A DNA stretch of 64,000 nt, from assembly GCA_964035575.1 (NCBI GenBank), contig OZ037864.1, forward strand, positions 1,178,001 through 1,242,000. Direction: 5' to 3'. Below the pieces are notes generated by a model that did not search any database, was not told the origin of the DNA, and was given only the letters and a program-made list of their open reading frames with translations. This document shows, in pieces, positions 10,924 to 21,188 of the stretch (positions within the stretch are counted from its first letter, which is position 1; each line of letters starts with the position of its first letter). Origin of the DNA: Rhynchopus sp. YZ270_cl-10. Its lineage: Eukaryota > Euglenozoa > Diplonemea > Diplonemida > Diplonemidae. The position numbers and the translations under genes were made by a program.

Positions 10924-13889
10924 ACACGGATGCTGCCAGATCTGGCCAGATTTGGGGGCCAATTTCCCAGATCTGGCTCGTTTTCCAGATGTGGAGATCT
11001 TGTTTCCAGATCTGGCCAGATCTGGCCAGATCTGGGAATCTGGGAAATTTTTTTTTTCAAAAAAAAAAAAAAACTCCCCAGATCTGGCCAGATCTGGAAA
11101 TCTGGCCAGTTTTTTTTTTCCCTCAGATTTCTGGCTATTGTCTCCCAGGGAAAGGGACTCTCGAATTTTTTTTTTCGCCCCTAAAAAGGGCTAATTTCGA
11201 CGATTTGAGGCCATTTAAAGCAAAATTTGGCACTTTTGAGCATCTGTGGGGGTCTAAAACGTGGTTTTGCGAACCCGAAATTTCATGGTTTTTACCAAAG
11301 ACAAGTCGATTTTTGAAAAATCTCGAAAAAAAAAATTTTTTTTTTCCGGGAAAATTTTGACCCCTGAGCAGGGTTTTTGTGTACCAAAAAGTGCAAAAAA
11401 ACGCAAGAGTCGGGTGTTTTGACGATCTGGTACCGCCAAATGCAGTACAGGGGCCCACAATTTCGACTTTTTCTTAGCAATTTCCTTCATAATTTTTTTT
11501 TCTTCGATTTCTGGCAAAGGCAAATCTCAGGCAAAAAAAATTCACCCCTGATAGTGGGTCCTTGGGTGTCCAAAGATGCCAAAAACACAAAAATTTTGAC
11601 GTTTTGACCATCTGTGGGCGCCTAAAACGCAGCCCAAAAAATGAAAATCGATTTTTCCTTAGCGTTTTTATAGCCGTGATTTTTGGGTATTTTTTCGCAA
11701 AGGGAAAAAAAAAAATATCAACCAAAATAGTGGGTCCTTGGGTGACCAAAAATGCAAAAAAACGTTTTTTTTTGGTGTTTTGACCCTTCAGAACCACCCA
11801 AAACGCACTTTTGTGTACCAAAACACGCATATTTCAGATTTCCTCAGCAATTCCTTCACAAGTGCAAGGTGATTTTTGACCAAACTAATTTTGTGCACTT
11901 TTTTTGTGGTCACGTAACGCTAAAATCCTCTCCGTGATGCGAGAATTACATGTGAGAATGCGATAATGATTCTCGCATGCGAACGCCCAAAACCACGAAG
12001 GAGGACGCAAGCAAGGCTTCAGTGCACTTAGGTACAGGATGCGTCGTTTTCAGTTACAAAAAAGGGTACTGTGAAGCGGTTGAGGCACACACACAGACCC
12101 GTTGCAAAATGCATCTGGGACCCACGCTAGACCCCCCAAAAGCTGTAAAACCATATATTTCCATCTCGCGACCCCAGCGGATGTGGACTGAGGTGTTTTT
12201 TTTTGGGTGTTTAGAAAGGTTTTTGTCCGATTGGAGAATTTTTTCGGTAAGTGTTGCATTTTGTCCCCACTGAGTGTGCACTCAGAAAACACTCATCAAT
12301 AAAACGACCTTTCTGTTCGGTAAAAAATAGTTATTTTCTATCGTAGTAGTGGGTTTGTCGTGCAGTGATGTTCTTTGTACCTGGAGAGTGGGCCGAGTGC
12401 AAGGTATGTTTTTAACCCCCCGATTTTCTCCCTTTTCGACATGTTCGCTATTTTTTAGCTATTTTTTTTTTTTGTCAACAAAAATGTCACTTTTACGTTT
12501 AAGGGGTACGGGGCGGCTTCTTGTTTGTTTGTTTGTTTTTTTGTTGTAGTCTCTACTTTTACATTCAATTTCTCTTAACAGGTACCCGAACCGACGACCC
12601 TTCATCATAACAGCGAAGCAGTGCCGACGGAAGAGCTGGTGCAATTATTTCAAAACCAGGTGGCGATCGTAAAAGTCGGGTTTATATACCAACTTTTCCA
12701 TTAACCCACCCCATAGACCACCCTAATTATTATGAAACTCTTAGTCAGTCACTGCTATAGCCATTTAACCCAGGGAGCGTAGCTAGTGCAAGAAATTCGA
12801 CTTCGGGATCCGGAAAGTCTGTCCTCTGCTTGCGGAGGACTAGGCACAAGAAAATATTGCGTTCCCCCAGAAAACTAATTTTTGTCACAGTAATTTTTGC
12901 CCAGGGCATGCTCTTGAAGCATGGCGGCTTGGTGTGAGAAGGGGCAGTGTATTGTTTTGTTCTAGATTTCAACGGTTGTTAGAACGAGTCAAGTGGATGC
13001 TTATCTAAACACTGACTTTAGTACAGACCCGAGAGATCACACATGACTTTGAGGAAAGAACAAAGCAATGCATCTGTACCCGCACGCCAGGTTGTAGTTA
13101 CTTCAGAATTTTCTTAAGTTTGCATGAACGAGGAGGGGCGAATCATTCTTCGGGAACCATAGTTGTATACCATGGAATGATTTTCTCAAAAACACCACGT
13201 GGGGGCTGAATTCAATCCCTTAAGAATTGCGAATTCAGCCTTTGTAGAAGGTACGTCTTACTTGTACTTGTACTTGTATGCCGTGTCCACCCTTCTCGAC
13301 CTTACCGGTTCACATGTACGAATAATATTAGGCAGTGGTAACACCCTTCTCAATTGTGCAAACTTAAGAATTTTCTGCTGTAACTTACCAAAATCGATTT
13401 TCTTTCACCCCAAACACCCGCAACACCCCACCTGCTACTTCGGTAGCCTGTGTTGTTGGGAGTTGGTTCTCATGTTGATCCCCAGTGTTTTGCACTGCTT
13501 CTTCTGAGCCCAACGCTGTTTGGCCTGTCGACGTAATAAATACGAAGACAGGGCGGCGGTGCCAACAATTTTCCAATGATGTAACGTTTATCTGATTGAT
13601 TTATCGTTTGATATACCTTGTGTGTCCTACTTCGTAACTTGCACACACGAGCAACGTATATTGAACGGTACTTCAAGCGATACTTCGTTATGTCATTGGG
13701 GGTACCTGGAAAAAAAAATTTTCCCAGACGTCCCAGATCTCCCAGATGTGGCCAGATCTGGCCAGATCTGGCCAGATCTGGGACGTCTGGGAAAAAATTT
13801 TTTTTCAAAAAAAAAAAAATTTTCCCAGATCTGGCCAGATCTGGGCGGCCCAGATCTGGAGATCTGGCCAGATCTGGCAGCATCCGTGT
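10924..13889. mobile_element. 2966-bp TIR element with CCAGATCTGG arms, no transposase seen
   Basis: The left end starts ACACGGATGCTGCCAGATCT and the right end is its reverse complement, ending CCGTGT at 13889. Both ends are directly flanked by TAGC (10920-10923 and 13890-13893), a candidate 4-bp target-site duplication. The arms, about 190 bp each, carry many copies of the palindrome CCAGATCTGG (about seven per arm) and long A/T runs. The interior holds about four diverged tandem units of 176-185 bp (11220-11830), an inverted repeat ATGCGAGAAT/ATTCTCGCAT (11937-11946 and 11969-11978) and another, GGCTGAATTC/GAATTCAGCC (13204-13213 and 13231-13240). A short ACTTGT tandem lies near 13260-13279. 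No frame inside looks like a transposase, so it appears non-autonomous. The superfamily is unknown. The right end lies 152 bp upstream of the GH3-3 start codon. Confidence 0.8.
11220..11830. repeat. Diverged tandem repeat, unit about 180 bp
   Basis: A landmark similar to GACCATCTGTGGGCGCC followed by AAAACG recurs at 11238, 11421, 11606 and 11782, giving spacings of 183, 185 and 176 bp. A second landmark, GTGGGTCCTTGGGTG, recurs near 11555 and 11730. The repeat sits inside the TIR element. Confidence 0.6.
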
Positions 13890-14041
13890 TAGCAAACAAG
13901 CACCTTTTTTTTCCCTCGTGGAAATTGTATTCAGGAGAGAACCAACCGTTTCGACCCCACCCTTTTTTCCTTCTTTTTTTTTGCCCTTCGTTTGCTTTGC
14001 TCCCGCCACAAGCCAATCACCACAGACGACCATATCAAACA

Positions 14042-16375
14042 ATGCACAAGGCCTTAGCCGTTGTGGGGTTGGCTGCTCTTTCGACGGGGCAGACGGTGCC
14101 TGCAACGAATCTGACATATGAAACACGTGCGTGCCGTCCAGGGTATGACCACTTCCAGTTCTGCAACACGTCGCTGACCAAGGACCAACGTCTGGACAAC
14201 CTGCTCTCGCTGATCGATCAGGAGACGGAGATCGTACCCCTCCTGAGCGCACGGACCCCACCTAACAACATCACGCGTCTCGGCATCCCGAACTACTCGT
14301 GGGGCACGAACTGCATCCACGGGGTGAAAGCCTCGTGCCTCAGCACTGACAACGGGAAGACCTACTGCCCAACGTCGTTCCCCAACCCCGTGAACCTGGG
14401 AGCATCCTTCAACAAGTCGATGTGGGCAAAGATGGGGCGCGTGATCGGAGTCGAGACACGTGCCATGTGGCTCGCCGGTGCCAAGGAAACAAACGACCCC
14501 AACGACTTCGTCGCCCTCGACTGCTGGTCACCCAACATCAACATCAACCGCGACCCACGCTGGGGGCGCAACCAGGAGGTCCCTTCAGAGGACCCAATGG
14601 TGAACGGCCTGTTCGGGCGGCTGTACTCGCAGGCACACCAGCACAGCCCCGAGGAGACACGCTTCCTCAACGGTGTGACGACGCTCAAGCATTGGGATGC
14701 GTACTCCCTGGACGACAGCGACGGTGCCACGCGCTACAACTTCGACGCCGTCATCGACAACGCGACACTTGCGGACACCTTCTTCCCTGCCTTCAAGGAC
14801 TCTGTTGCGAACGGCGGCTCCCTGGGTGTGATGTGCTCCTACAACTCCGTCAACGGTGTGCCCACATGCGGGAGCCCGTTCTTGAAGAACACCCTGCGCA
14901 ATGTGTTCAACTTCACAGGCTACATGACGTCTGACTCCGACTCCGTCCGCAACATCTACCAGGACCACAAGTACGTGGCGACTGCAGAGGAGGCATCGTG
15001 CTTTGCGCTCAAGGAAGGGCAGTGCGATGTGGACAGTGGCGACACATACTCGAAGCATCTGCTCGCAGGGGTGAAGGCAGGCCTGTGCAGCATGGACGAC
15101 GTGCGTCTTGCGTGGAAGCACACCATGGGTCTCCTCTTCGACCTGGGGCTTTTCGACCCTGCTGAGGACCAGCCGCTGTGGAAGATTCCTGTCACAGAGA
15201 TTGGGAAGGAAGAGTCGCAGCAGGCTTCAAGCCAGGCCTCGAAGGAGAGCATGGTGCTGTTGAAGAACGACAACACACTGCCGCTCAAGACAGGCAAGAA
15301 GTACGCTGTTGTGGGACCCCACTTCCAGGCGCAGCAAGACCTCGTTGGTGACGACATCGGCCAGCTGTGTGCTGATGGAAAGTATGACTGCTTCGAGGAT
15401 CTGCTTTCTGCCATCAAGCGTGTGAGCCAGGGCACCATCGTCTCTGCTGCAGGCTGCTCGGTGAAGGACAACAGCACTGCTGGGTTTGCAGAGGCCCTCG
15501 CCCTCATTGACTCCAGCGTGGATGCAGTGGTGCTTACGATCGGAACAGACCAGCTGGTTGAGAAGGAGATGAGAGACCGCACCTCTGTGTCCCTCCCCGG
15601 TGTGCAGGCAGAGTTCACAAAGCAGGTGCTCGCCAAGGCAGCAACCCTGTCCAAGCCTGTTGTCATCGTCCTGATCAACGGTGGAATGGTGTCGATGGGC
15701 TCTGATGTCATCTCCTCCACGAACAGCATCCTGGAGACGTTCTTCGCAGATGTGTGGGGAGCAAACGCCATCGCAACAACGCTGTTCGGTGAGAACCCGT
15801 ACCTCGGTGGGAAGATGCCATACACAGTGTACCCTGCAGACTACGTGAACGAGATCAAAATGTCTGAAATGTCATTGAACAAGAAGGGAACACCTGGACG
15901 CTCGTACAAGTACTACACCGGACCGACTGAGTTCGACTTTGCATTTGGGCTTGCGTACACAACGTTTGAGTTCCACGCCGACAAGCCTGCTGCAGCACCG
16001 ACGTGCGAGGACCACAACCGTGGTGATGGTGTGTCTGTGACTGTGAAGAACACAGGTGCGGTGACAGGCGACAACGTGCTGTTCCTGTACGTGCTTGGTG
16101 GACACACCGGGTCGGACGGGCTGCCGCTGCAGAAGAAGCTGCACAACTTCGAACGTGTGCACCTTGCTGCTGGTGAGGAGCGCACTGTGCACTTTGAGCT
16201 GACCTCGGACCACTTCCTTGATGTGGAGGCGAACGGTGACCACACGTGCACACCGGGTGCACGCACCATCAGGATCAGCGACGGGGTGAACCACCAGGAC
16301 ATCGATGTCACTGTTGAGGGTACTGTGCGCACTGCCTTCACCTTCCCTGACGTGCCCCCAAGGAAGAGGGCGTAG
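14042..16375 (+). CDS. Secreted GH3 beta-glucosidase/beta-xylosidase-like enzyme, copy 3
   Basis: The 777-aa product starts at MHKALAVVGLAALSTGQ (signal peptide). The frame is open 420 nt further upstream, but that stretch is the arm of the TIR element and is rejected as coding. This copy has NININRDPRWGRNQE, with the Arg that is usual in GH3 where the other four copies have His, and LKHWDAYSLD. The probable nucleophile is Asp298 in GYMTSDSDSV. Its barrel is somewhat shorter around residues 60-75. The C-terminal domain is nearly identical in DNA to copy 4, with one visible change in the FAFGLAYTTFE motif (FGFG in the others). The tail PRKRA is shared with copy 4. The promoter/leader region is only about 150 bp long between the transposon end and the ATG, so the insertion may have altered expression. 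Confidence 0.93.
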   Translation: MHKALAVVGLAALSTGQTVPATNLTYETRACRPGYDHFQFCNTSLTKDQRLDNLLSLIDQETEIVPLLSARTPPNNITRLGIPNYSWGTNCIHGVKASCLSTDNGKTYCPTSFPNPVNLGASFNKSMWAKMGRVIGVETRAMWLAGAKETNDPNDFVALDCWSPNININRDPRWGRNQEVPSEDPMVNGLFGRLYSQAHQHSPEETRFLNGVTTLKHWDAYSLDDSDGATRYNFDAVIDNATLADTFFPAFKDSVANGGSLGVMCSYNSVNGVPTCGSPFLKNTLRNVFNFTGYMTSDSDSVRNIYQDHKYVATAEEASCFALKEGQCDVDSGDTYSKHLLAGVKAGLCSMDDVRLAWKHTMGLLFDLGLFDPAEDQPLWKIPVTEIGKEESQQASSQASKESMVLLKNDNTLPLKTGKKYAVVGPHFQAQQDLVGDDIGQLCADGKYDCFEDLLSAIKRVSQGTIVSAAGCSVKDNSTAGFAEALALIDSSVDAVVLTIGTDQLVEKEMRDRTSVSLPGVQAEFTKQVLAKAATLSKPVVIVLINGGMVSMGSDVISSTNSILETFFADVWGANAIATTLFGENPYLGGKMPYTVYPADYVNEIKMSEMSLNKKGTPGRSYKYYTGPTEFDFAFGLAYTTFEFHADKPAAAPTCEDHNRGDGVSVTVKNTGAVTGDNVLFLYVLGGHTGSDGLPLQKKLHNFERVHLAAGEERTVHFELTSDHFLDVEANGDHTCTPGARTIRISDGVNHQDIDVTVEGTVRTAFTFPDVPPRKRA

Positions 16376-16640
16376 AGGAGCCTTGGGCACGAACACGTAT
16401 CACGAGCTGACCCCATCGAGCGGACGTAAGTCTGCAGTTGCGGTTGCCGTGTGTGCAGTCGTGCCCATAATTCAGTGTCAGAAGTCTTTCTGCGGTCGCA
16501 AACTCCACCCTTCCCCCTATGTTTCTTCCTCTGATGGTATGTGGGACTTCTCCAACCCTTTGTTGCGTAGATGCTCCACAATACAGAATTTTGTCAGACC
16601 CCTGTGTTTTTTATACATTTTCATTCTCCTCTGACAACCG

Positions 16641-16673
16641 GGTGGCAAGCAGAAGGCTTAGATCATCTTACCA
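16641..16673 (+). repeat. Oriented hairpin motif, AAGC/GCTT stem
   Basis: GGTGGC is followed by a short AAGC-AGAAG-GCTT hairpin and the tail AGATCATCTTACCAGC, then a T-rich tract ending in TAG. The arrangement matches the longer copies. Confidence 0.55.
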
Positions 16674-17103
16674 GCTTTCCTTTTCCTTTTTTTTAGCATG
16701 CACGAGAGGCACTTCATGTTACAAGGTTTGTTTTCTTTTTTACTGTGACCTGATATCTTGCCTCTGCCTCTTGTTAGGCACAGTGTATGCGGCCAATGCA
16801 GGGGACAGTTTATACATATTTTAGCTTCCTTGCAGGCCACTGACAAGGTGACGCTTCCAAGCACACTTTTAATGCACAGCATGCGAAGCTAGTTCCCCCC
16901 AAATGCAGGGTTGTATGAATCTCCGTGATGTAGCGATGGCGGGAGAAAATAAAAATAAACGTGATGACAGCGAAACGTATCCAAAACGAGTTGCTATTGA
17001 ATGGGCAAAAGGCGGTGAAAAAAAGAGTAGCCGAGAAGAGGATGTAATGAAAAGGGTGGTAACGTTTGTTTCGTGTGTAGTGCGTGTTTCCCCCCCTCCC
17101 CCC

Positions 17104-17197
17104 CACAGCAGAGAATAAGCCGGGTCCCTGGGTCCTGGTCCCGTCCTGGGTCCCCGGCTGAGAATAACCGGGTCCCCGAGTCTTATTCTCTGCTGTG
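17104..17197. repeat. 94-bp palindromic element (MITE-like)
   Basis: The ends are CACAGCAGAGAATAAG (from 17104) and its exact complement CTTATTCTCTGCTGTG (to 17197). The centre is G/C-rich with GGTCC/GGACC-type pairings, so the whole unit can fold into one long hairpin. The C-rich flanks make any target duplication uncertain. Confidence 0.6.
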
Positions 17198-17780
17198 CCT
17201 CCCCTCCCTGCGTACGTAGAAGTCAAAGCAATACAGAGAGAATCAACCATTTTTTTCTTTTTTGGTCTTTCAACACTTTTTTCATTAACCCCCTCCCTGC
17301 GTACGTAGAGGTGTTTGCATTCAATGTGCCTCAGGTGACTGAACATTTGAAGCTTCGCCTTTTTTTTTTCTTTTGTGCCTTAGCCTGCTCTGCCACACCT
17401 TGGGGTTACGGTGTGCCGCCTGCAAGGACGCTGGGGCTTCCGTTAGCCCCAGCGGCTTCCAAGAGGGCAAATACATTCTCGTATCTTGCGGGCAGTATCT
17501 CTCCCTAGAGTAGGTTGTCCTCCGAAGACGGGTGTCCCAATTCAATGATTTCCCCCTCAAACGTTTTAGTGCCGTGAAGGACGGCGAGGTGTAAATATCA
17601 TCTACCCAACCTTTTTTTTCTTCTTTTGTGTGTGTACTTGAAATTCGTGTAAGAGTTTTGTGACAAAAAACGAGCCCCACACCGCTCTCTCTCTCTCTCT
17701 CTCTCTCTCGTTCTCCTGCCCCTTCACCATTGATATAACCATCATGCAGGGAAAATAAACACAACTTACTCCACCCAGTC

Positions 17781-20141
17781 ATGAACACTCGTGCTGTGGT
17801 GGGCTTTGCCCTCATTGCGGTGAGTGGAGGGCAGACCGTTCAATCTACTACGGAGGCGTATGACACGCGGGCGTGCCAACCTGGTATGGACCACTTCAAG
17901 TTCTGCGACACCTCGCTGCCAAGGGAACAGCGCCTGGACGACCTGCTCAGCCAGATCACCCCCGACGAGATGATCCCCTTCCTGACTGCCAGGATCGGCC
18001 AAGACTCCATGCGCTACAACAACATCACCCGCCTCGGCGTCCCGCACTACGACTGGGGCCTGAACTGCATCCACGGTGTGCAGTCCTCCTGCGTGAACGA
18101 CAGCACAACAGGAAAGACCTACTGCCCGACCTACTTCCCCGACCCGGTGAACCTGGGTGCCTCCTTCAACCGCTCCATGTGGAGGGCTATGGGGGAGATG
18201 ATCGGAGTCGAGACACGTGCCTTTTGGCTTGGTGGTGCGGTGGAGCCTTCCGTGAGAACAGGACGTCCGCACATCGGTCTCGACTGCTGGTCGCCCAACA
18301 TCAACATCAACCACGACCCACGCTGGGGACGCAACCAGGAGGTGGCCTCAGAGGACCCCTACGTCAATGGTGTCTTCGGAACGATGTACACAGTTGGGCA
18401 GCAGGAGTCGCGCCACGAGCCCCGCTTCCTGCAGGGCATCACGACACTCAAGCATTGGGATGCGTACACCTTGGAGGACAGCGACAACTTCACCCGCCAC
18501 AACTTCAACGCCATCCTCGACAACTCGACCATCTCTGACACCTTCTTCCCTGCGTGGAAGGAGTCCATCGTGAACGGGAAGGCGATGGGTGTGATGTGCT
18601 CGTACAACGCGATCAACGGTGTGCCCACATGCGCGTCGCCGTTCCTGACGAACGCACTCCGGAACGTATGGAACTTCACTGGCTACGTGACGTCCGACTC
18701 GGGTGCAGTGAAAGACATCAAGGAGGAGCACCACTACGTCGACACTGAAGAGGAGGCTGCCTGTGTGGCCATGAAAGACGGACAGTGCGACATCGACAGT
18801 GGGTACTATTACAACCAGAGCCTGCTGGCAGGTGTCGCGCAGGGCCACTGCAGCATGGACGACGTGCACCGGGGGTGGAAGCACGCCATGGGCCTCCTCT
18901 TCGACATGGGGCTCTTCGACCCTGCTGAGGACCAGCCGCTGTGGAAGATTCCGCTGTCTGCCATTGGCTCGGAGTCTTCGCTGCAGGCGGCACTGCAGTC
19001 GGGGCAGGAGAGCATGGTTCTGCTGAAGAACGACAACACGCTGCCCGTCCAGACAGGCAAGAAGTACGCCCTCGTGGGACCCCACTTCCAGGCGCAGTCG
19101 GTCAACATCGGCAGCTACAAAGGCCAGGTCTGCCCGGATGACTCCTTCGACTGCATCACAACATTGGACGCGGCGCTTGCCACTGTGAGCAAAGGCACCG
19201 TGGTGTCTGCTGAGGGGTGCAACGTGACGTCCTCTGACACCACCGGATTCGCAGAGGCGCTTGCACTGGTGGACAGCAGCATCGACACCGTCTTCCTCGC
19301 CATCGGGCTTGACGACACAGCATCCAACGAAGGTCACGACAGGTTGACTGGAATCGCCCTCCCCGGTGCGCAGGCAGAGTTCACAAAGCAGGTGCTCGCC
19401 AAGGCAGCAACCCTGTCCAAGCCTGTTGTCATTATCCTCCTCAACGGTGGAATGGTGGCACTCGGCTCTGATGTCATCTCCTCTGCCAACGCGATCCTGG
19501 AGGCGTTCTACCCAGGCATGTTCGGGTCAGAGGCAATCGCAACAACGCTGTTCGGTGAGAACCCGTACCTCGGTGGGAAGATGCCATACACAGTGTACCC
19601 TGCAGACTACGTGAATGAGATCACGATGTCTGAGATGTCGATGAACAAGAAGGGAACACCTGGACGCTCGTACAAGTACTACACCGGACCGACTGAGTTC
19701 GACTTTGGATTTGGGCTTGCGTACACAACGTTTGAGTTCCACGCCGACAAGCCTGCTGCAGCACCGACGTGCGAGGACCACAACCGTGGTGATGGTGTGT
19801 CTGTGACTGTGAAGAACACAGGTGCGGTGACAGGCGACAACGTGCTGTTCCTGTACGTGCTTGGTGGACACACCGGGTCGGACGGGCTGCCGCTGCAGAA
19901 GAAGCTGCACAACTTCGAACGTGTGCACCTTGCTGCTGGTGAGGAGCGCACTGTGCACTTTGAGCTGACCTCGGACCACTTCCTTGATGTGGAGGCGAAC
20001 GGCGACCACACTTGCACACCGGGTGCACGCACCATCAGGATCAGCGACGGGGTGAACCACCAGGACATCGATGTCACTGTTGAGGGTACTGTGCGCACTG
20101 CCTTCACCTTCCCTGACGTGCCCCCAAGGAAGAGGGCGTGA
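17781..20141 (+). CDS. Secreted GH3 beta-glucosidase/beta-xylosidase-like enzyme, copy 4
   Basis: The 786-aa product starts at MNTRAVVGFALIAVSGGQ (signal peptide); the ATG lies 31 nt after a CAG that closes a pyrimidine-containing leader. Barrel motifs are NININHDPRWGRNQE (followed by VASEDP, PSEDP in the others) and LKHWDAYTLE. The probable nucleophile is Asp306 in GYVTSDSGAV. The middle region (about 420-540) is the most divergent of the five copies, including NIGSYKGQVCPDDSF and a LDDTASNEGHDRL loop where copies 3 and 5 have shorter forms. The last 160 codons are nearly identical to copy 3, and similarity continues past the stop codon. This suggests either a recent duplication or ongoing conversion of the 3' end. 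Confidence 0.93.
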   Translation: MNTRAVVGFALIAVSGGQTVQSTTEAYDTRACQPGMDHFKFCDTSLPREQRLDDLLSQITPDEMIPFLTARIGQDSMRYNNITRLGVPHYDWGLNCIHGVQSSCVNDSTTGKTYCPTYFPDPVNLGASFNRSMWRAMGEMIGVETRAFWLGGAVEPSVRTGRPHIGLDCWSPNININHDPRWGRNQEVASEDPYVNGVFGTMYTVGQQESRHEPRFLQGITTLKHWDAYTLEDSDNFTRHNFNAILDNSTISDTFFPAWKESIVNGKAMGVMCSYNAINGVPTCASPFLTNALRNVWNFTGYVTSDSGAVKDIKEEHHYVDTEEEAACVAMKDGQCDIDSGYYYNQSLLAGVAQGHCSMDDVHRGWKHAMGLLFDMGLFDPAEDQPLWKIPLSAIGSESSLQAALQSGQESMVLLKNDNTLPVQTGKKYALVGPHFQAQSVNIGSYKGQVCPDDSFDCITTLDAALATVSKGTVVSAEGCNVTSSDTTGFAEALALVDSSIDTVFLAIGLDDTASNEGHDRLTGIALPGAQAEFTKQVLAKAATLSKPVVIILLNGGMVALGSDVISSANAILEAFYPGMFGSEAIATTLFGENPYLGGKMPYTVYPADYVNEITMSEMSMNKKGTPGRSYKYYTGPTEFDFGFGLAYTTFEFHADKPAAAPTCEDHNRGDGVSVTVKNTGAVTGDNVLFLYVLGGHTGSDGLPLQKKLHNFERVHLAAGEERTVHFELTSDHFLDVEANGDHTCTPGARTIRISDGVNHQDIDVTVEGTVRTAFTFPDVPPRKRA

Positions 20142-20636
20142 GAGTCCCTTTGCCTCACGAGCTGACCCCATCGAGCCTTGGGCTTGCATATTTGCATGCT
20201 GACGTGCTTTGTGGTCATCTACGTGAAGTCTTCTACCTTTGTTTCAACGCCCCGCAGTGGCGTTTGCACTTCCGATTTTATTTTCTATAAAAAAAGCTTA
20301 TCAATTACTCTTTTTGCATTGATTCTGAATGTGGATATGGACTTCTCCGACGTTTTGTTGTGCAGATTCTCCACCATTCCACGTTAGGTCAGCAAACCAG
20401 TGTACTTTTTTTATCAACGACGTCTGTGTGTGGACGTCCTCCTTTGTCGACAACGCTTCTGGGTGCAGCGTGTCTGCTACCTCCGGGCGTTCATTTCTCG
20501 TGGACATTAGTGTTATACATGTAAGAAGACTTATGTGTTCCTGAGGTTATACCCGGATACATTCGTCTTGTTTTGTCCACGTCTGCTGAGGTGTTTTTTT
20601 TTTTTCCATTTTTCAACTTTGTTTTGTTTTGTTTTT

Positions 20637-20676
20637 AGATGACTAAGCAGAGAGGCTTAGGTTCATCACCAAAACT
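20637..20676 (+). repeat. Oriented hairpin motif, CTAAGC/GCTTAG stem
   Basis: AGATGA is followed by CTAAGC (20643-20648), loop AGAGAG and GCTTAG (20655-20660), then GTTCATCACCAAAAC and a pyrimidine tract. Confidence 0.7.
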
Positions 20677-20951
20677 GTACTCTTTTTCTCCCCTCGTTCT
20701 CTTTTGCTTCGCGTCTATAGACCTAACACTCCCAATGCTGTTTTATGAATCCCCGTAGGAGATACAGGCGAGAAATTGTCCAAGAAGATATAGGAAAAAA
20801 AAGCATTGAAGGGGTAGGGTTGAAGCTTGGCTGGGGTGAAATATGTGAGAACAACGTTTTGTTTCGTGTGACCAAGTGTTCGTGTCCACCCCCCATCCCC
20901 CGTAGGTGTTGCACCGCGCCTCGCCCTCAACGTATTTTTGTTTTGTTTGAT

Positions 20952-20985
20952 AAATGTGTGAGTACACATTCATCTTTTTCACATT
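20952..20985 (+). repeat. Oriented hairpin motif, TGTGT/ACACA stem
   Basis: AAATGTGT (stem 20955-20959), a 4-nt loop and ACACA (20964-20968) are followed by the tail TTCATCTTTTTCAC. It belongs to the subfamily with GTGTGC-type stems. Confidence 0.55.
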
Positions 20986-21143
20986 TTCCCATGTTATAAT
21001 ATTTGCTCTTTTGTTCGGGGTTAATGTGCTTATTACCCCGCGGAATGGTGCAGGTACTGAGGGATATTTGCACTGTAAGTTTCACCCTTTTGTGTGTGGA
21101 TTCAACTTTTTTTTTTGGAAAGATGCAACCTTTTTTGTGATCA

Positions 21144-21188
21144 AGGTGCCGAAGTACGAGAGAGCCTTCGGTTCATCTTATAAATTGT
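21144..21188 (+). repeat. Oriented hairpin motif, CCGAAG/CTTCGG stem
   Basis: AGGTG, stem CCGAAG (21149-21154), loop, and CTTCGG (21166-21171) are followed by TTCATCTTATAAATTG and a T-rich tract. The stem differs at several positions from CTAAGC/GCTTAG yet pairs perfectly. Confidence 0.7.

Larger units (their letters stand above)
16376..17780. other. Spacer between GH3-3 and GH3-4
   Basis: No gene is seen. The first 250 bp resemble the flank after GH3-4: CACGAGCTGACCCCATCGAG is shared, as is a later block around GGACTTCTCC. Hairpin motifs lie at 16641-16673 and 16695-16728. A 94-bp palindromic element sits at 17104-17197. CCCTCCCTGCGTACGTAGA occurs twice (about 17204 and 17289). A (CT)n run spans 17685-17709, and a CAG (17747-17749) lies 31 nt before the next ATG. 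Confidence 0.6.

Noticed and set aside
12735-12985. Possible Sm-class snRNA (hairpin GTCCTC/GAGGAC and two AATTTTTG sites)
   Set aside because: No U1, U2, U4 or U5 signature sequence is present and the hairpin is short; too weak to call an RNA gene.
13622-14041. N-terminal extension of GH3-3 through the right arm of the TIR element
   Set aside because: The frame is open but low complexity, comes from CCAGATCTGG repeats and A/T runs, and would hide a normal signal peptide that starts at 14042.
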